A stretch of 14,839 nucleotides of DNA from Zygnema cylindricum (GCA_037447655.1 JBBHKE010003012.1:1-14839), one strand, 5' to 3'. Positions 1 through 8,201 are shown, counted from the first letter of the stretch. The notes: a model not told the origin generated them from the sequence alone. A program made the numbers and translations.

Positions 1-110
1 ACTTCGTCGCTAACTTCTACGTCACTTCAAATATCTAGCGACGAGACTATTTCGTCGCTGGTCGTCGCTACTTTAGCTACGAGAATGTCTCGTCGCTAAA
101 TGAGTTCTCA
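1..110. repeat. TCGTCGCTA motif cluster, CACTA-like subterminal repeats
   Basis: The motif TTCGTCGCTA or close variants occurs on the plus strand at about 3-12, 50-60, 63-70 and 89-99. It occurs inverted (TAGCGACGA) at about 36-45, with a weaker inverted copy near 75-82. Short GCGACGA motifs in both orientations are known from the subterminal regions of plant CACTA (En/Spm) transposons, where transposase binds. No CACTA terminus is visible because the window edge cuts the structure. Assignment to CACTA is an inference from motif style only. Confidence 0.45.
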
Positions 111-130
111 GTACAAAATCCTAACAGAAA

Positions 131-510
131 GGAATTCCAAAAAATCCCTCTTGTTTTTTGGGAAGCTAAACTGAAAAAAATCAAAAGGATAAATAGTTTT
201 AATAAATAAAGTAACAAGTAAATACCACATAATTGTGTCAAAATCAGATGACATTTCTACAGAGGATCTTTGCAAGATCCATTTCTAATTGATTAATGCG
301 TTGAATGTATTATTCTGTTAAATGAAATACTGATTGTTTTTCAAGCGAAAGAAATGTAAAATGGTTTACGCATGACAAAATAAAATGTGTTTTGAAACAG
401 TTGTGTGCATTATGACTTGTCAATCGAACGATTTTTCCTAAAAAATGCACTCGCCTAGACATTTTAACTTTCTTATTTTAAGTGAAACCAAGGTCAATCT
501 GAAAATTGGC
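131..510. repeat. Dispersed non-coding repeat, copy 1
   Basis: This segment matches 9091-9515 in the same orientation along its whole length, with many substitutions and small indels. Anchors include an identical 20-mer at 225-244 and 9209-9228, the string GTAAAATGGTTTA near 356 and 9342, and AAGGTCAATCTGAAA at 490-504 and 9494-9508. The similarity stops just after the last anchor. No conserved reading frame runs through the pair, and the small open frames inside are not shared, so it looks non-coding. The family is not recognised; a solo LTR or an old MITE is possible. Confidence 0.8.
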
Positions 511-1077
511 AACTTTTTGATTTGGTCACCAATCATACATGTATTGTTAACAGTGATGATTGATAATAGAACAATGCCCCATTTTTTTCAACAAAAACAT
601 TTCTTCGTTCGAGATAAAATAAAACATTTTGCATGATGAGCCATTGAGAGTAAAAAAAATAAAAAAACTGTACTTTAGTTCCATACCATAATTATGTACT
701 CTTCGAACAGACCACCCCACTAACCCGATAATTATCGTCGATAATTTTTTTTGGACCCCGAGCAATATATAAGGACCCCTCCCCGTTAGATAACCGACAA
801 TATCGGTTATCGTATATATCGTGATAAAAAATTACCTGATACACAACACAAATTAATATGCATGTATTAGATAAGTTCTTTTATTAGAAACATTAATACT
901 AGAAATATTATTTTACTGCAAATATAAATATAGTAGAATTGTTCATAAATTAAAAACATTAATTTATTGAAAATATTCGTTTATCAAATAAATTCATCAC
1001 TTATAAATATTCATACATTAGAAATGTTCAATTAATTTATTCATTAGAAACATTGTTCATTATAAAGTTTACGCCGA
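511..1077. other. Gene-free AT-rich stretch with two palindromes
   Basis: No coding region is supported here. Two perfect hairpins occur: ATTATCG-T-CGATAAT at 731-745 and GATAACCGA-CAATA-TCGGTTATC at 789-811. The second uses the same CGGTTA vocabulary as the repeats further right (about 2397-2404 and 3960-3977), so it may be a relic of the same element. The part from 840 to 1060 contains loosely repeated phrases of the type ATTAGAAA(C/T)ATT, suggesting an old AT-rich tandem array. Confidence 0.5.
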
Positions 1078-1550
1078 GTGGCGATTTTCCATTGGTTGCT
1101 GAATTTATATCGGTTGACGATATTTAGCAGTTGTCAATTCTTGTCGATTGCCGATTTTTGTCGGTTGCTGATTTTTCATCGGTTGACGATTTTAACCGTT
1201 GCCGATTTTCCATATGTTGCCGATTTTTATCGGTTGCCAATTTTTATAAAATTTTCCATCGGTTGTTGATTTCCAATCGGTTGCCAATTTTCTAATGGTC
1301 GTTGAATTATATCGGTTGCAGATTTGTTATCAGCCACCAATTTGGCCGATTTTCATCGGTTGGCGAATTTCAACGGTCGCCAATTTTCAACGGCCACCCA
1401 ATTTAACAGCCGGCCAATTTAACAACCGGCCAATTTTAACGGCCGCCGGTTTTTAACGGGCCGCCGATTTTTAGAGGTTGCCGAATTTTTATCGGTCGTC
1501 GATTTTCATCGGTCGCCGAATCTCCATCGGTTCCATGGTGGCTGAATTTC
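1078..1550. repeat. Degenerate ~18-bp palindromic minisatellite, array 1
   Basis: The stretch is built from variants of a unit close to ATCGGTTGCCGATTTTT, mostly 17-20 bp long, with alternates such as AACGGCCGCC. The core ATCGG-TTG-CCGAT is self-complementary around three bases. Units vary strongly, which indicates age. The array ends at the conserved flank beginning CAGAGGTCGC. Short open frames here are by-products of the array and are not genes. Confidence 0.8.
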
Positions 1551-1768
1551 AGAGGTCGCAAACGGTTACCCGAAAGAGTAACTGACCGTTACCCGAAACT
1601 GTAACTGACTGTTACCCGGCCGCCCGCGTTGGATCTGGAACGGATTTGGTTGCCAAATTTAGGGGACCGGGCGGATTGGGGCTGGTGATTCACAGAAAAA
1701 AAAAATAATTTGGTCACAGTCGGGTAAGCAAGAAACGGAAAAAATGAAGCTTTTGTACTGAATCTTGC
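1551..1768. repeat. Array-flanking conserved segment, copy 1
   Basis: This segment matches 3942-4128 in the same orientation. Shared blocks include AGAGGTCGCAAA at the start, GGATC(T/C)GGAACGGATTT at 1631-1647 and 3997-4013, a GATTCAC-AGAAAA block, and a terminal A-rich block ending in ATGAA. In both copies the palindromic minisatellite lies immediately to the left, so array and flank belong to one repeat family. Confidence 0.8.
1565..1619. repeat. 23-bp tandem repeat, 2.4 copies
   Basis: Units start at 1565, 1588 and 1611 with GTTACCCG. The first two units differ at three positions. Each full unit is framed by GTTAC and GTAAC, so every unit can fold on itself. The equivalent part of the second flank copy (about 3955-3990) has related GTTAACCG units but fewer of them. 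Confidence 0.75.
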
Positions 1769-1880
1769 ATTTTTCGGGCTCTGTGAACCTCCGAGGTCGG
1801 TTTCGCGCATTGTGAGAGATCCACGTCGGCCCCCAATCATCTTTTCGTTTTATGACGCGCCGCGCCGCACGGCTGTAAAA

Positions 1881-1883
1881 ATG

Positions 1884-1918
<35 letters not shown>

Positions 1919-1985
1919 GTATATATATATGTATATATATATATATATATATTTTATATATATATATATATATTATATTATATAT
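1881..1985. repeat. (AT)n microsatellite with interspersed GT
   Basis: About 105 bp are almost pure AT dinucleotides interrupted by isolated ATGTAT steps. This is simple-sequence DNA with no coding potential. Confidence 0.95.
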
Positions 1986-2102
1986 GGTTAGGGTTTTTTA
2001 TTTTTTGTGTGCTTTTTTTTATATAAAAAACACCAATCCACACCCTAAAAAACCCTAAACGTGTAAACCCTAACCAAATACCCGGTAGGTATCTTGTCAG
2101 TG

Positions 2103-2144
2103 GTGAACCTACAGCGCATTTCACACGGTGAAATGCGGGTTCAC
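2103..2144. repeat. Strong inverted repeat (hairpin)
   Basis: GCATTTCAC at 2116-2124 pairs with GTGAAATGC at 2128-2136 around a 3-base loop. GTGAACC at 2103-2109 pairs with GGTTCAC at 2138-2144 outside it, with an asymmetric bulge. This makes about 16 paired bases in total. It could be the fused ends of a collapsed MITE. It is short for a plant microRNA precursor. Confidence 0.75.
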
Positions 2145-2194
2145 ACGATTCATCACACCTGGGAAACTTGTAAATACCTTCCCTGTCCATACTA

Positions 2195-2233
2195 TCCAAC
2201 ATTATTGTACTTTGTACTCTTGGTATTGTGGAA
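2195..2233. repeat. Short dispersed segment, copy 1 (pair at 4130-4168)
   Basis: The segment starting CCAACATTATTGTACTTTGT recurs at 4130 with a few changes, and both continue into TTGGTATTGTGGAA. In the second location it follows the array flank directly. Here it is separated from the flank by about 430 bp that include the AT microsatellite. Confidence 0.75.
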
Positions 2234-2439
2234 AGTATAAGGTAGATGTACCACTAATTTTGTGCTTATTCGGGTACGGGTGGTCGAGGGAAATCGAGTT
2301 TTGGTTAACTATTGTACGGCGAATTAACAATTTAAGAGCGTGACATAACTAGGTTGAGGGTCAAAGACTCAGATTTTGAAAAAAAAAAATTGTCGGTTTC
2401 GGTTATCTAATTTTTTGACTTTTGCGACCTCTGCTGAAT

Positions 2440-2790
2440 TTCCACAGTGGCCGATTTTCAACGGCCGCCCATTTTTAACGTCCGACGATATTTAACGGCC
2501 GCCGGTTTTTAACGGTCTGCCCATATTTATCGGTCGCTGAATTTTGTCGAATGCCAAATTTTCTCGAATGCCAAATTATCATCAGTTGCCTATTTTCATT
2601 GGTTGCCGATTTTTTTCCGAATTTTATCGGTTGCCGATTTTTTTATAATTTTATAGGTTGCCGATTTTTTTCGAATTTTATCGGTTGCCGATTTTTTTCG
2701 AATTTTATCGGTTGCCAATTTTCAATTGGCTGGCGTAAATTTGATCGGTGGTGGATTCCTATTGGGTACCGTTTTTCATCAGTTGGTTGT
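2440..2790. repeat. Palindromic minisatellite, array 2, with 27-bp higher-order unit
   Basis: The same degenerate unit as array 1 occurs here. At 2601-2716 it is organised into a regular higher-order repeat: GGTTGCC starts at 2601, 2629, 2656, 2683 and 2710, a spacing of 28 and then 27 bp. Because 27 is a multiple of three, one frame stays open and yields a fake nine-residue peptide repeat. The regularity implies more recent local amplification than in the surrounding units. Confidence 0.8.
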
Positions 2791-3350
2791 TCTTCACATA
2801 GTTCAAAAGTATGCGTTTTTATGGCAGACCTTTGGTAGGCGCACAAAACTTGGCACAAAACTCGCGTGGAGTAGGCATACTCTATGTGTGTGCATTGTGC
2901 ACACTCTTGTACGAACGTACGAATCTGACATATGATCATAGTAGAGCGCACGTCGACGGACGAATTTTTTTAGCGAACTAAAACACGCAGACGTTCAAAA
3001 TTGCAGACGCTAATATGACAGATAGTCATATCGTAAGTTGTGTTATGGGCTTTTCATGTGATCTTCTTAGCTCGCTACTTTGATCAGCGACCGTCCGATC
3101 GTACAAATCTGACGGTTTAAATAAAAAATACCTCAAAACTCACAGAAATATTTTTTTTTGTCCCAATGTTTTTCAAAATTTAGACATGATGTTTAATTCT
3201 CTATCGATCGATGTGTAACTCAACCCTGTTACAATTTTTTTTCATTTTTCGCCCAATACAATATGGGTCTTAAGGTCATATTGTATGTTTTACATACAAT
3301 AGGCATATTGTATGGGCATACTTTCACCTACTTTTGAACTATGGTTATTC
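2791..3350. other. Gene-free middle of the inverted-repeat element
   Basis: No gene is supported. Visible structure: GTAC(G/A)AATCTGAC near 2917 and 3102 as a spaced direct repeat, and a perfect 9-bp hairpin ATTGTATGT/ACATACAAT at 3280-3300 with a 3-base loop. This hairpin lies among repeated CATATTGTATG phrases (about 3277-3320). Confidence 0.5.
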
Positions 3351-3941
3351 ATCATATGCTGATTTTCAACGGATGTCGATTTGCAACGGTTACCGATTTT
3401 GCAATGGTTACCGATTTTGCAACGGTTACCGATTTTGCAACAATTACCCATTTTCAACAGATGCCTATTTTTAACGGTTGCCGAATTTTAACGGCCGCTG
3501 AAATTCTATCGGCCGCCGATTTTTATATTTTATCGGTAGCTGATTTTTGATTTTCATCGGTCGCCGGTCCGCTGATTTTCATCTATTGCCCGTTTTCATC
3601 GGTCGCCAGTTTTTCACCGGTCGTTGAATTTTATCGGTCGCCCAATTCATCGGTCACCAATTTTTTTTGGTTTCCTAATTTCATTGGTTGCAAAATTTCC
3701 ATTGGTTTCTGATTCCTATAAGCTCCCGGTTCCTATCAGTTGCTGATTCCTATCAGTTGCCGGTTTCCTATATTTTAACGGCCGCCAATATGTTAACGAC
3801 CACCAATTTTTCAACGGCCACCGAATTTTCTCTTGCTGAGTTTTTATCAGTTGCTTGTCTTTTATCAGTTGCCAATTTTTATTGGTTGACGATTTTCATC
3901 GGTTTCCGAGTTTTATGAAATTTTCAATCAGTTGCCGTCAG
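3351..3941. repeat. Palindromic minisatellite, array 3
   Basis: This array has the same unit as arrays 1 and 2. A regular 18-bp stretch appears where GGTTACC starts at 3388, 3406 and 3424. Variants with CGGCCGCC dominate elsewhere (about 3490-3520, 3775-3825). The array runs into the conserved flank at 3942. Confidence 0.8.
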
Positions 3942-4128
3942 AGGTCGCAAACTATTAACCGAAACCGTGATTGACCGTTAACCGACCGCCCGCGCCGGAT
4001 CCGGAACGGATTTGTTCGACAAATTTTGGGGGACGGGCGGTCGCGGTCGGTTGATTCACCAGAAAAGAAAAAGTCGGTTACGGTCGGTCAATCAAAAAAC
4101 GAAAAAAAAATGAAAATTTTGTATTTTT
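3942..4128. repeat. Array-flanking conserved segment, copy 2
   Basis: This is the second copy of the segment at 1551-1768, same orientation, with blocks AGAGGTCGCAAA and GGATCCGGAACGGATTT. It is shorter, mainly because it has fewer GTTACC-type units. Its first 36 bases also form the right inverted end of the element starting at 2394. Confidence 0.8.
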
Positions 4129-4129
4129 T

Positions 4130-4168
4130 TCCAATGTTATTGTACTTTGTGATTTTGGTATTGTGGAA
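4130..4168. repeat. Short dispersed segment, copy 2 (pair at 2195-2233)
   Basis: CCAATGTTATTGTACTTTGT and the following TTGGTATTGTGGAA match 2195-2233. It directly follows the flank copy, so the repeat family probably extends to about 4168. Confidence 0.7.
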
Positions 4169-4557
4169 TTACGTGACATCATGATTAGCGTCGCAAATCA
4201 GACACGGTATTGACACTATTCATTTCGCGAATCTTACTAAAAGTTAAGGGCCGCAAATCGTAATCTATTGTCAGGTATTTATTTTGTACTTTTTACGGTG
4301 TTTCCAAAAATGTGTCAAATTATTATGTCAATATCACGTGACATATCGTAAATATTGGTTTTCTCATATATCGTACATTATTGCAAAGTGCTAATTATGT
4401 GTTTTATACCGTGTTTCCACAAATATATAATATTATTATATCAATGTCATGCGACATGTATTAATTTTTAGTTAATAAATCAGCGGAAATCAAATTATTA
4501 TGTCAATTTCAAACGACAACTCCTAATTATTAGCTTATTCACATGTTTCAAACAATA
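4169..4557. repeat. Gene-free; diverged tandem repeat with TGTCA/TGACA inverted motifs
   Basis: Three related units start near 4295 (ACGGTGTTTCC), 4408 (ACCGTGTTTCC) and 4483 (a shorter form). Each contains ATTAT(G/A)TCAAT followed by a CGTGACA or GCGACA block. The first unit contains TATGTCA and TGACATA as an 8-base-spaced inverted repeat around CACGTG. No coding region is supported. Confidence 0.6.
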
Positions 4558-5332
4558 AGGGTGCTGCCCCATGTGGTTGTAACTTAGCTAACTTACTTTG
4601 TATTTTAGCGCGGATCCGGATTTCAGGTGTCTCTATGTGTTTACTTGAAATTGTTACTTAAGTTTGTGACGATTGTATATGTCGACAATACCCGTGATGA
4701 CTGTCATCGTGTACAATTTGTCTTTGCCGCACCGTATTTTTTTGAAACTTTTTGAAGCGTCGCAAGACACATCGTAATTTTTGAAATGATTTCGTATGTC
4801 CCATGTCTTTGCGTGACACTGTAGACGTGCAACGTGCAACCTTGCATCCGTGGCTGTACGGCATGCCTTTGCGTAAACCTCTCTTGTCCGGCGCCATGAC
4901 TTTGCAAATTTTTCACCTTCGCAATTATTTCACCTTTGCGTGATGTGACACTGTAGCATCGAGACCCCTGCACAAAAAACCATACAAGGTGCATGGGGAC
5001 AAAAACCAAAAACCTTGTACTTTTTTCTTTCGTCAAAAAAAATCGAAAACTTTTCACACATGGGAATATGTTTTCCTATTGTTGTAAACGGTTTTTCTTA
5101 GCCTAAAACACATTGTCGATGTTGTTTATGATAAGTTTGAAGATGACGTGACAGTGGGTCGAAAAAACACAAGACGACAAATTTTCGTACATCCTAAGTT
5201 TGAGAATGACGCAAATTGTAATTTATAAACTTACGATTTCTTTGTACGGTTGCAACTTTGGCAGTATGGCGCTAAGTCATTCAAGAAAACGAGAGAAAAA
5301 AACCTGAACCTAGCCACATGGGGCCGCACCCT
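4558..5332. mobile_element. Putative non-autonomous hAT-like element (MITE) with ~20-bp inverted ends
   Basis: The left end AGGGTGCTGCCCCATGTGG (4558-4576) is matched by the reverse complement of 5314-5332, with one G/T difference. The 775-bp interior has no credible gene. It does repeat TTTGCG or TTCGCAA phrases and the pair GTGACACTGTAG at about 4813 and 4943. Inverted ends beginning (C/T)AGGG are common in hAT elements, which would leave an 8-bp target duplication. The adjacent octamers AAACAATA and AAATCAAA agree at only five of eight positions, so any duplication has decayed. Superfamily assignment is an inference. Confidence 0.6.
4979..5019. repeat. Short inverted repeat ACAAGGT/ACCTTGT
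   Basis: TACAAGGT near 4983 is the reverse complement of ACCTTGTA near 5012, with a loop of about 21 bases. It lies inside the hAT-like element and may be incidental. Confidence 0.4.
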
Positions 5333-5853
5333 AAATCAAAAAATTGAATTGTTATTTCAGTTAGAGAAACTTGACCACAATTCAAACAAAACCTAGTCAT
5401 ACACCAAAATAGAGAAAAGCATTTTCGCTCCTCCTAAAACCATAATCCTAAACGAACTTCAAAAACAAAAAAATGCTGAAATTGCTCAGTATTACCTAGT
5501 AAAAGAAAGCAGGGCCACTTCAAGTTGTTGGAAAAAAATTGAGCATGTGTATGAAACTAAAACATCAAACAAATAGATAGTGAAGGGGGAGGTTTTGCGG
5601 CGTGTAATACATGTTTCATAGTTTATAAATACAAGTCAAACGGTACTTCAACAATTAACACTCACACATGTTCAGTTTTGGCCGACACGGATAGCTCGAG
5701 GGGACTTCTTCGTAAGTTTATTTCAAAAACGCAGGCGAAAACGAGTGACCGAAAAAAAGTGTAAAAATGGTGGCGTTGATGTGTTGCGAGGACTTTCGAC
5801 CATTTTAAGTTGGTTTCCACAATTTTTTTGGTGAGAGCGATAACAAAAATTAG
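5333..5853. other. Gene-free stretch upstream of the hAT fragment
   Basis: No coding region is supported. A TATA-like TTTATAAAT lies at 5622-5630, followed about 45 bp later by a very short ATG frame of eight codons. A second ATG at 5767 opens 13 codons. Neither resembles a known protein. If the hAT fragment is an exon, its 5' exons or promoter could lie here, but I see no zinc-finger (BED) or catalytic hAT segment. Confidence 0.35.
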
Positions 5854-6180
5854 GTTTTTATTACCACCGACAAAAAAACGCTTAATAGTGACGAATTGAA
5901 ACGTTATTTTGATTTAAAATTAACGAACGAGAAAAGATTAAACTTTAATATACTTGAATGGTGGGAAAAAAAAATAGATGTACTTGCGAAAAAAGGAGGA
6001 TTTCCTATTCTAGCCGGTGTTGCCAGATCCATTCTAGCTATTCCGGCTTTTAGTTCTATGCTTGAATGCAATTTTTCGGATGCCGTGAACACAATAACAA
6101 ACAAAAAGAGCACACTAGCGGCTTCAATGATTAGTGATCTTTTGTCTGTTAGATCCAACCGAAATCTTTTAAATGCATAA
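5854..6180 (+). pseudogene. hAT transposase C-terminal dimerisation domain fragment
   Basis: The frame is open for 108 codons between the TAG at 5851 and the TAA at 6178. It has no ATG near its start. It matches the hAT family C-terminal (Ac/hobo) dimerisation region in order: DELKRYFD, then FNILEWWEKK, FPILAGVARSILAIP, a SSMLECNFS block equivalent to the usual SS-ERxFS signature, and a KKSTL plus LLSVRSN ending. The Arg of the signature is Cys here. The catalytic RNase H-like domain and BED zinc finger are absent upstream, so this is a truncated remnant or a last exon. The frame carries no stop through the domain, unlike the other element genes here, which could mean younger age or chance. 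Domain identity is firm; function is not supported. Confidence 0.85.
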
Positions 6181-7123
6181 TTTTTTTTTTTGTTTTGTTT
6201 TCTAATTATTGTTTTTTTGTTAGTATTAGTTATATATATTTGTTTCTTTGATTTTTTTTTTTGTATTTCACAAATTTTCTAGTGTTTATCTTTTTTTTTT
6301 CTTAAACCGGAATGCTTATTTTACCAAATTACCAAAGCCTTGTATTAATACCACATTTAGATTTATAGGTTTTGTGTAATTTTTAAGTTTAAGGTTGAGA
6401 TTTTGTATAATAAAGTCGAAAATAGGACAAGGTTGTGATTTGATTATTTCTATATTTGATACTACAAATCATTTTTTGGATTTTATGCTTATTAATTAAA
6501 GACATGGACTATAACCTACTACATCTACCACGTCTCCTTGCAGTAAATAGTATTATAAATCATAATTTTCCATTAACACTACACTGCGAATCGTAATTAG
6601 CGTTATTAACGCTGATTCCGTCACCACGAATTTTGACCCAAAAACCTTAAAAAGAGTAAATAACTCAAAAATTTTCTTTACATTATTTAAGGTATTTTTT
6701 GAATCAGCGTTAACAACTATACACCGCAAATTGTCATTTGTGTCAATAACTCTAATTTGGGTTCTTAAAATTTTGATTTTTTTCCTCAAATAGGATATAC
6801 GATTTTAATTTTTCCTTGACGTTAATTAAGGTAACGTACAAAATAGCGTAAAGAATGAAAACAAAATAAGATCTAAAGAGTGTGGTGAACGGTCGATGCC
6901 AGGCCGTACATAATTGTACCTTTTCAAGTGAAAATTTTATAAAAATGAGTTAAATCGGACGCGCACGCATAGGAACGTGCGCTCAAAAAACGTGATTAGT
7001 CTGACACGTAAAATAGTTTGACATGTAGGGATTTTAAAATTTCACGACGGCGTATGATTTTTCATATTTTGTACGGATACATGTAAGAGGAAAGAAAAGA
7101 AGATTCCTCTCACTCCTATCGTC
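6181..7123. other. Gene-free AT-rich stretch downstream of the hAT fragment
   Basis: T-rich DNA follows the stop codon. Between 6575 and 6740 are mirrored phrases: TTAACGCTGATT at about 6606 and AATCAGCGTTAA at about 6701 are reverse complements, and AGCGTT-ATT-AACGCT forms a small hairpin at about 6598-6613. ACTACACTGCGAATCGTAAT near 6581 resembles ACTATACACCGCAAATTGTC near 6716. These look like remains of a small inverted-repeat element. No 5' LTR or tRNA-primer site for the Copia element is visible before 7124. Confidence 0.45.
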
Positions 7124-8095
7124 ATGGCACCCGAAGCGGCGCATGTGAAGACCGAAGAAAACGATATTCAAATGTGGGAATATACCAACATGGCTGTCAG
7201 GCATTTCATTCTGAGCCACCTTACTGAAGCATTTGCAACCTCTCATATTCACATCTTCAAGGCCGAAGAATTGTGGGAGACTTTAGTGGAGATCTATAGA
7301 GCTGTTACCATTGAGGAGCTCTAGCTGGATGAGCAGAGGCTAGGAGATTACATTTACAAAGGGGGGAAAATGTTAGATTACTGTAATTATCTCTCGTGTT
7401 TGTACATGGAGATGGAGAGTGCCGGGTGGACAGGTACGATGAAGATGAAAGTCAACACCCTCATCATGAGGTTGCCTGATGAGTATGAGAACATAGTGTA
7501 TCGAGTGGAGGAAATGGATGACAGCTCGTGGAAGTGGAACACCATCGTCCGAATGATACATGTGCAAGAGAACACAATTCAGATCCAAAGAGGAGGTAAG
7601 AGCGTTCAAGCACTAGCTGCTGGAGCAGACCGATGGGGGAAGGATTCGAGGAAGCCGTATGGAGGTTTCAGAGGAGAGAAAGATCAGTCTTGAGGACCAA
7701 GGACCCCATAAGGTCTGTGTCATTTTTGCAAAAAGATGGGACACTTCATTAGAGAGTGTACCAAGTTGGCGGAGCGGAGGCTCCAAGAGAACCGTGGAGG
7801 AAGTTCTTCTGGAGGGAAGAAGAAGGCACTTGTTGTCACACAAGTGAAAGGGGAGACCGAGGAGAATGAGTCCTCCGAGGAGGAGGACGGTGAACTTCTT
7901 CTCGACAAAAATTTGGAGGAGAAGGAGATCCATGGGTTACAAAAATGTGCTCTCAAAGCTATTCGGGAAGCACCACAGAAAAGATGGATCATTGATTCAG
8001 GTGCATCCATGCTTATGTGTCGTGACCGGAACCTCTTTACCAAACTCAAAAAGATCCCTACTGATAGTAGAGATAGTATAGGGATGGAAGAGTAG
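7124..8095 (+). pseudogene. Copia gag with zinc knuckle and protease start, broken by stops
   Basis: A single frame runs from 7124 to 8095 with in-frame stops at 7322 (TAG), 7691 (TGA) and 7709 (TAA). The first part matches the Copia gag (UBN2-like) helical domain, with a conserved ELWETL phrase. The zinc knuckle C-x2-C-x4-H-x4-C is complete at 7718-7759 (CHFCKKMGHFIREC). It is followed by a basic and then strongly acidic linker. The aspartic protease start WIIDSGAS lies at 7985-8008, with the catalytic D in DSGA intact. After about 8095 the frame is lost. In a live element gag packages the RNA and protease processes the polyprotein; this copy cannot make either in full. The extreme N terminus of gag appears missing, and the ATG at 7124 is only the first available. 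Confidence 0.88.
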
Positions 8096-8201
8096 TTACT
8101 ACAGATCTAGTGGGATTGGTAGATCTGAAAGACTTAGTGAAAGGAATGACTTCTATGATCACCTTCTCAGATGTACTCTGTATGTGGGGGAAGGTGCTTG
8201 C

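Larger units (their letters stand above)
1769..2393. other. Gene-free stretch with AT microsatellite and hairpin
   Basis: I see no gene. Contents are a unique-looking part (1769-1880), an AT microsatellite, a short AACCCTAA-containing part near 2040-2075, a strong hairpin at 2103-2144 and a segment at 2195-2233 that recurs at 4130-4168. A run of A near 2380 precedes the inverted end at 2394. Confidence 0.6.
2394..3977. mobile_element. Putative non-autonomous DNA element with inverted ends and satellite interior
   Basis: The left edge contains CGGTTTCGGTTA followed by TTTGCGACCTCTG (2394-2430). The right edge contains the reverse complements in mirror order, CAGAGGTCGCAAA followed by TAACCGAAACCG (3942-3977). 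Between them lie two minisatellite arrays and a 0.55-kb middle part with no coding region. Inverted ends around gene-free DNA fit a non-autonomous cut-and-paste element. I cannot see a convincing target-site duplication, and the exact outer limits are uncertain because the right flank also matches 1551-1768. Membership in hAT or another superfamily is not established. Confidence 0.5.

Noticed and set aside
445-636. Small plus-strand open frame near the left end
   Set aside because: It overlaps the dispersed repeat, and the frame is not kept in the second copy.
2040-2075. AACCCTAAA phrases as telomeric repeat
   Set aside because: There are only a few imperfect occurrences in AT-rich DNA, with no array of the plant telomere heptamer.
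2551-2838. Open frame with a repeated nine-residue peptide
   Set aside because: It is produced by the 27-bp DNA repeat inside array 2. The peptide has no independent support.
1078-3941. Regular short repeats as a CRISPR array
   Set aside because: Units are contiguous and degenerate with no unique spacers, and the context is eukaryotic transposon DNA.
4704-5057. 117-codon minus-strand open frame
   Set aside because: It lies inside the inverted-repeat element, has low-complexity composition and no recognisable domain. Overlapping frames of similar length exist on the same strand.
5622-5630. TATA box of an active promoter
   Set aside because: TTTATAAAT is expected by chance in AT-rich DNA, and no credible gene starts downstream.
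7736-8095. The 119-codon open frame as an independent zinc-knuckle gene
   Set aside because: It is in frame with the upstream gag and starts in the middle of the zinc knuckle, so it is only the last part of a stop-interrupted gag-protease.
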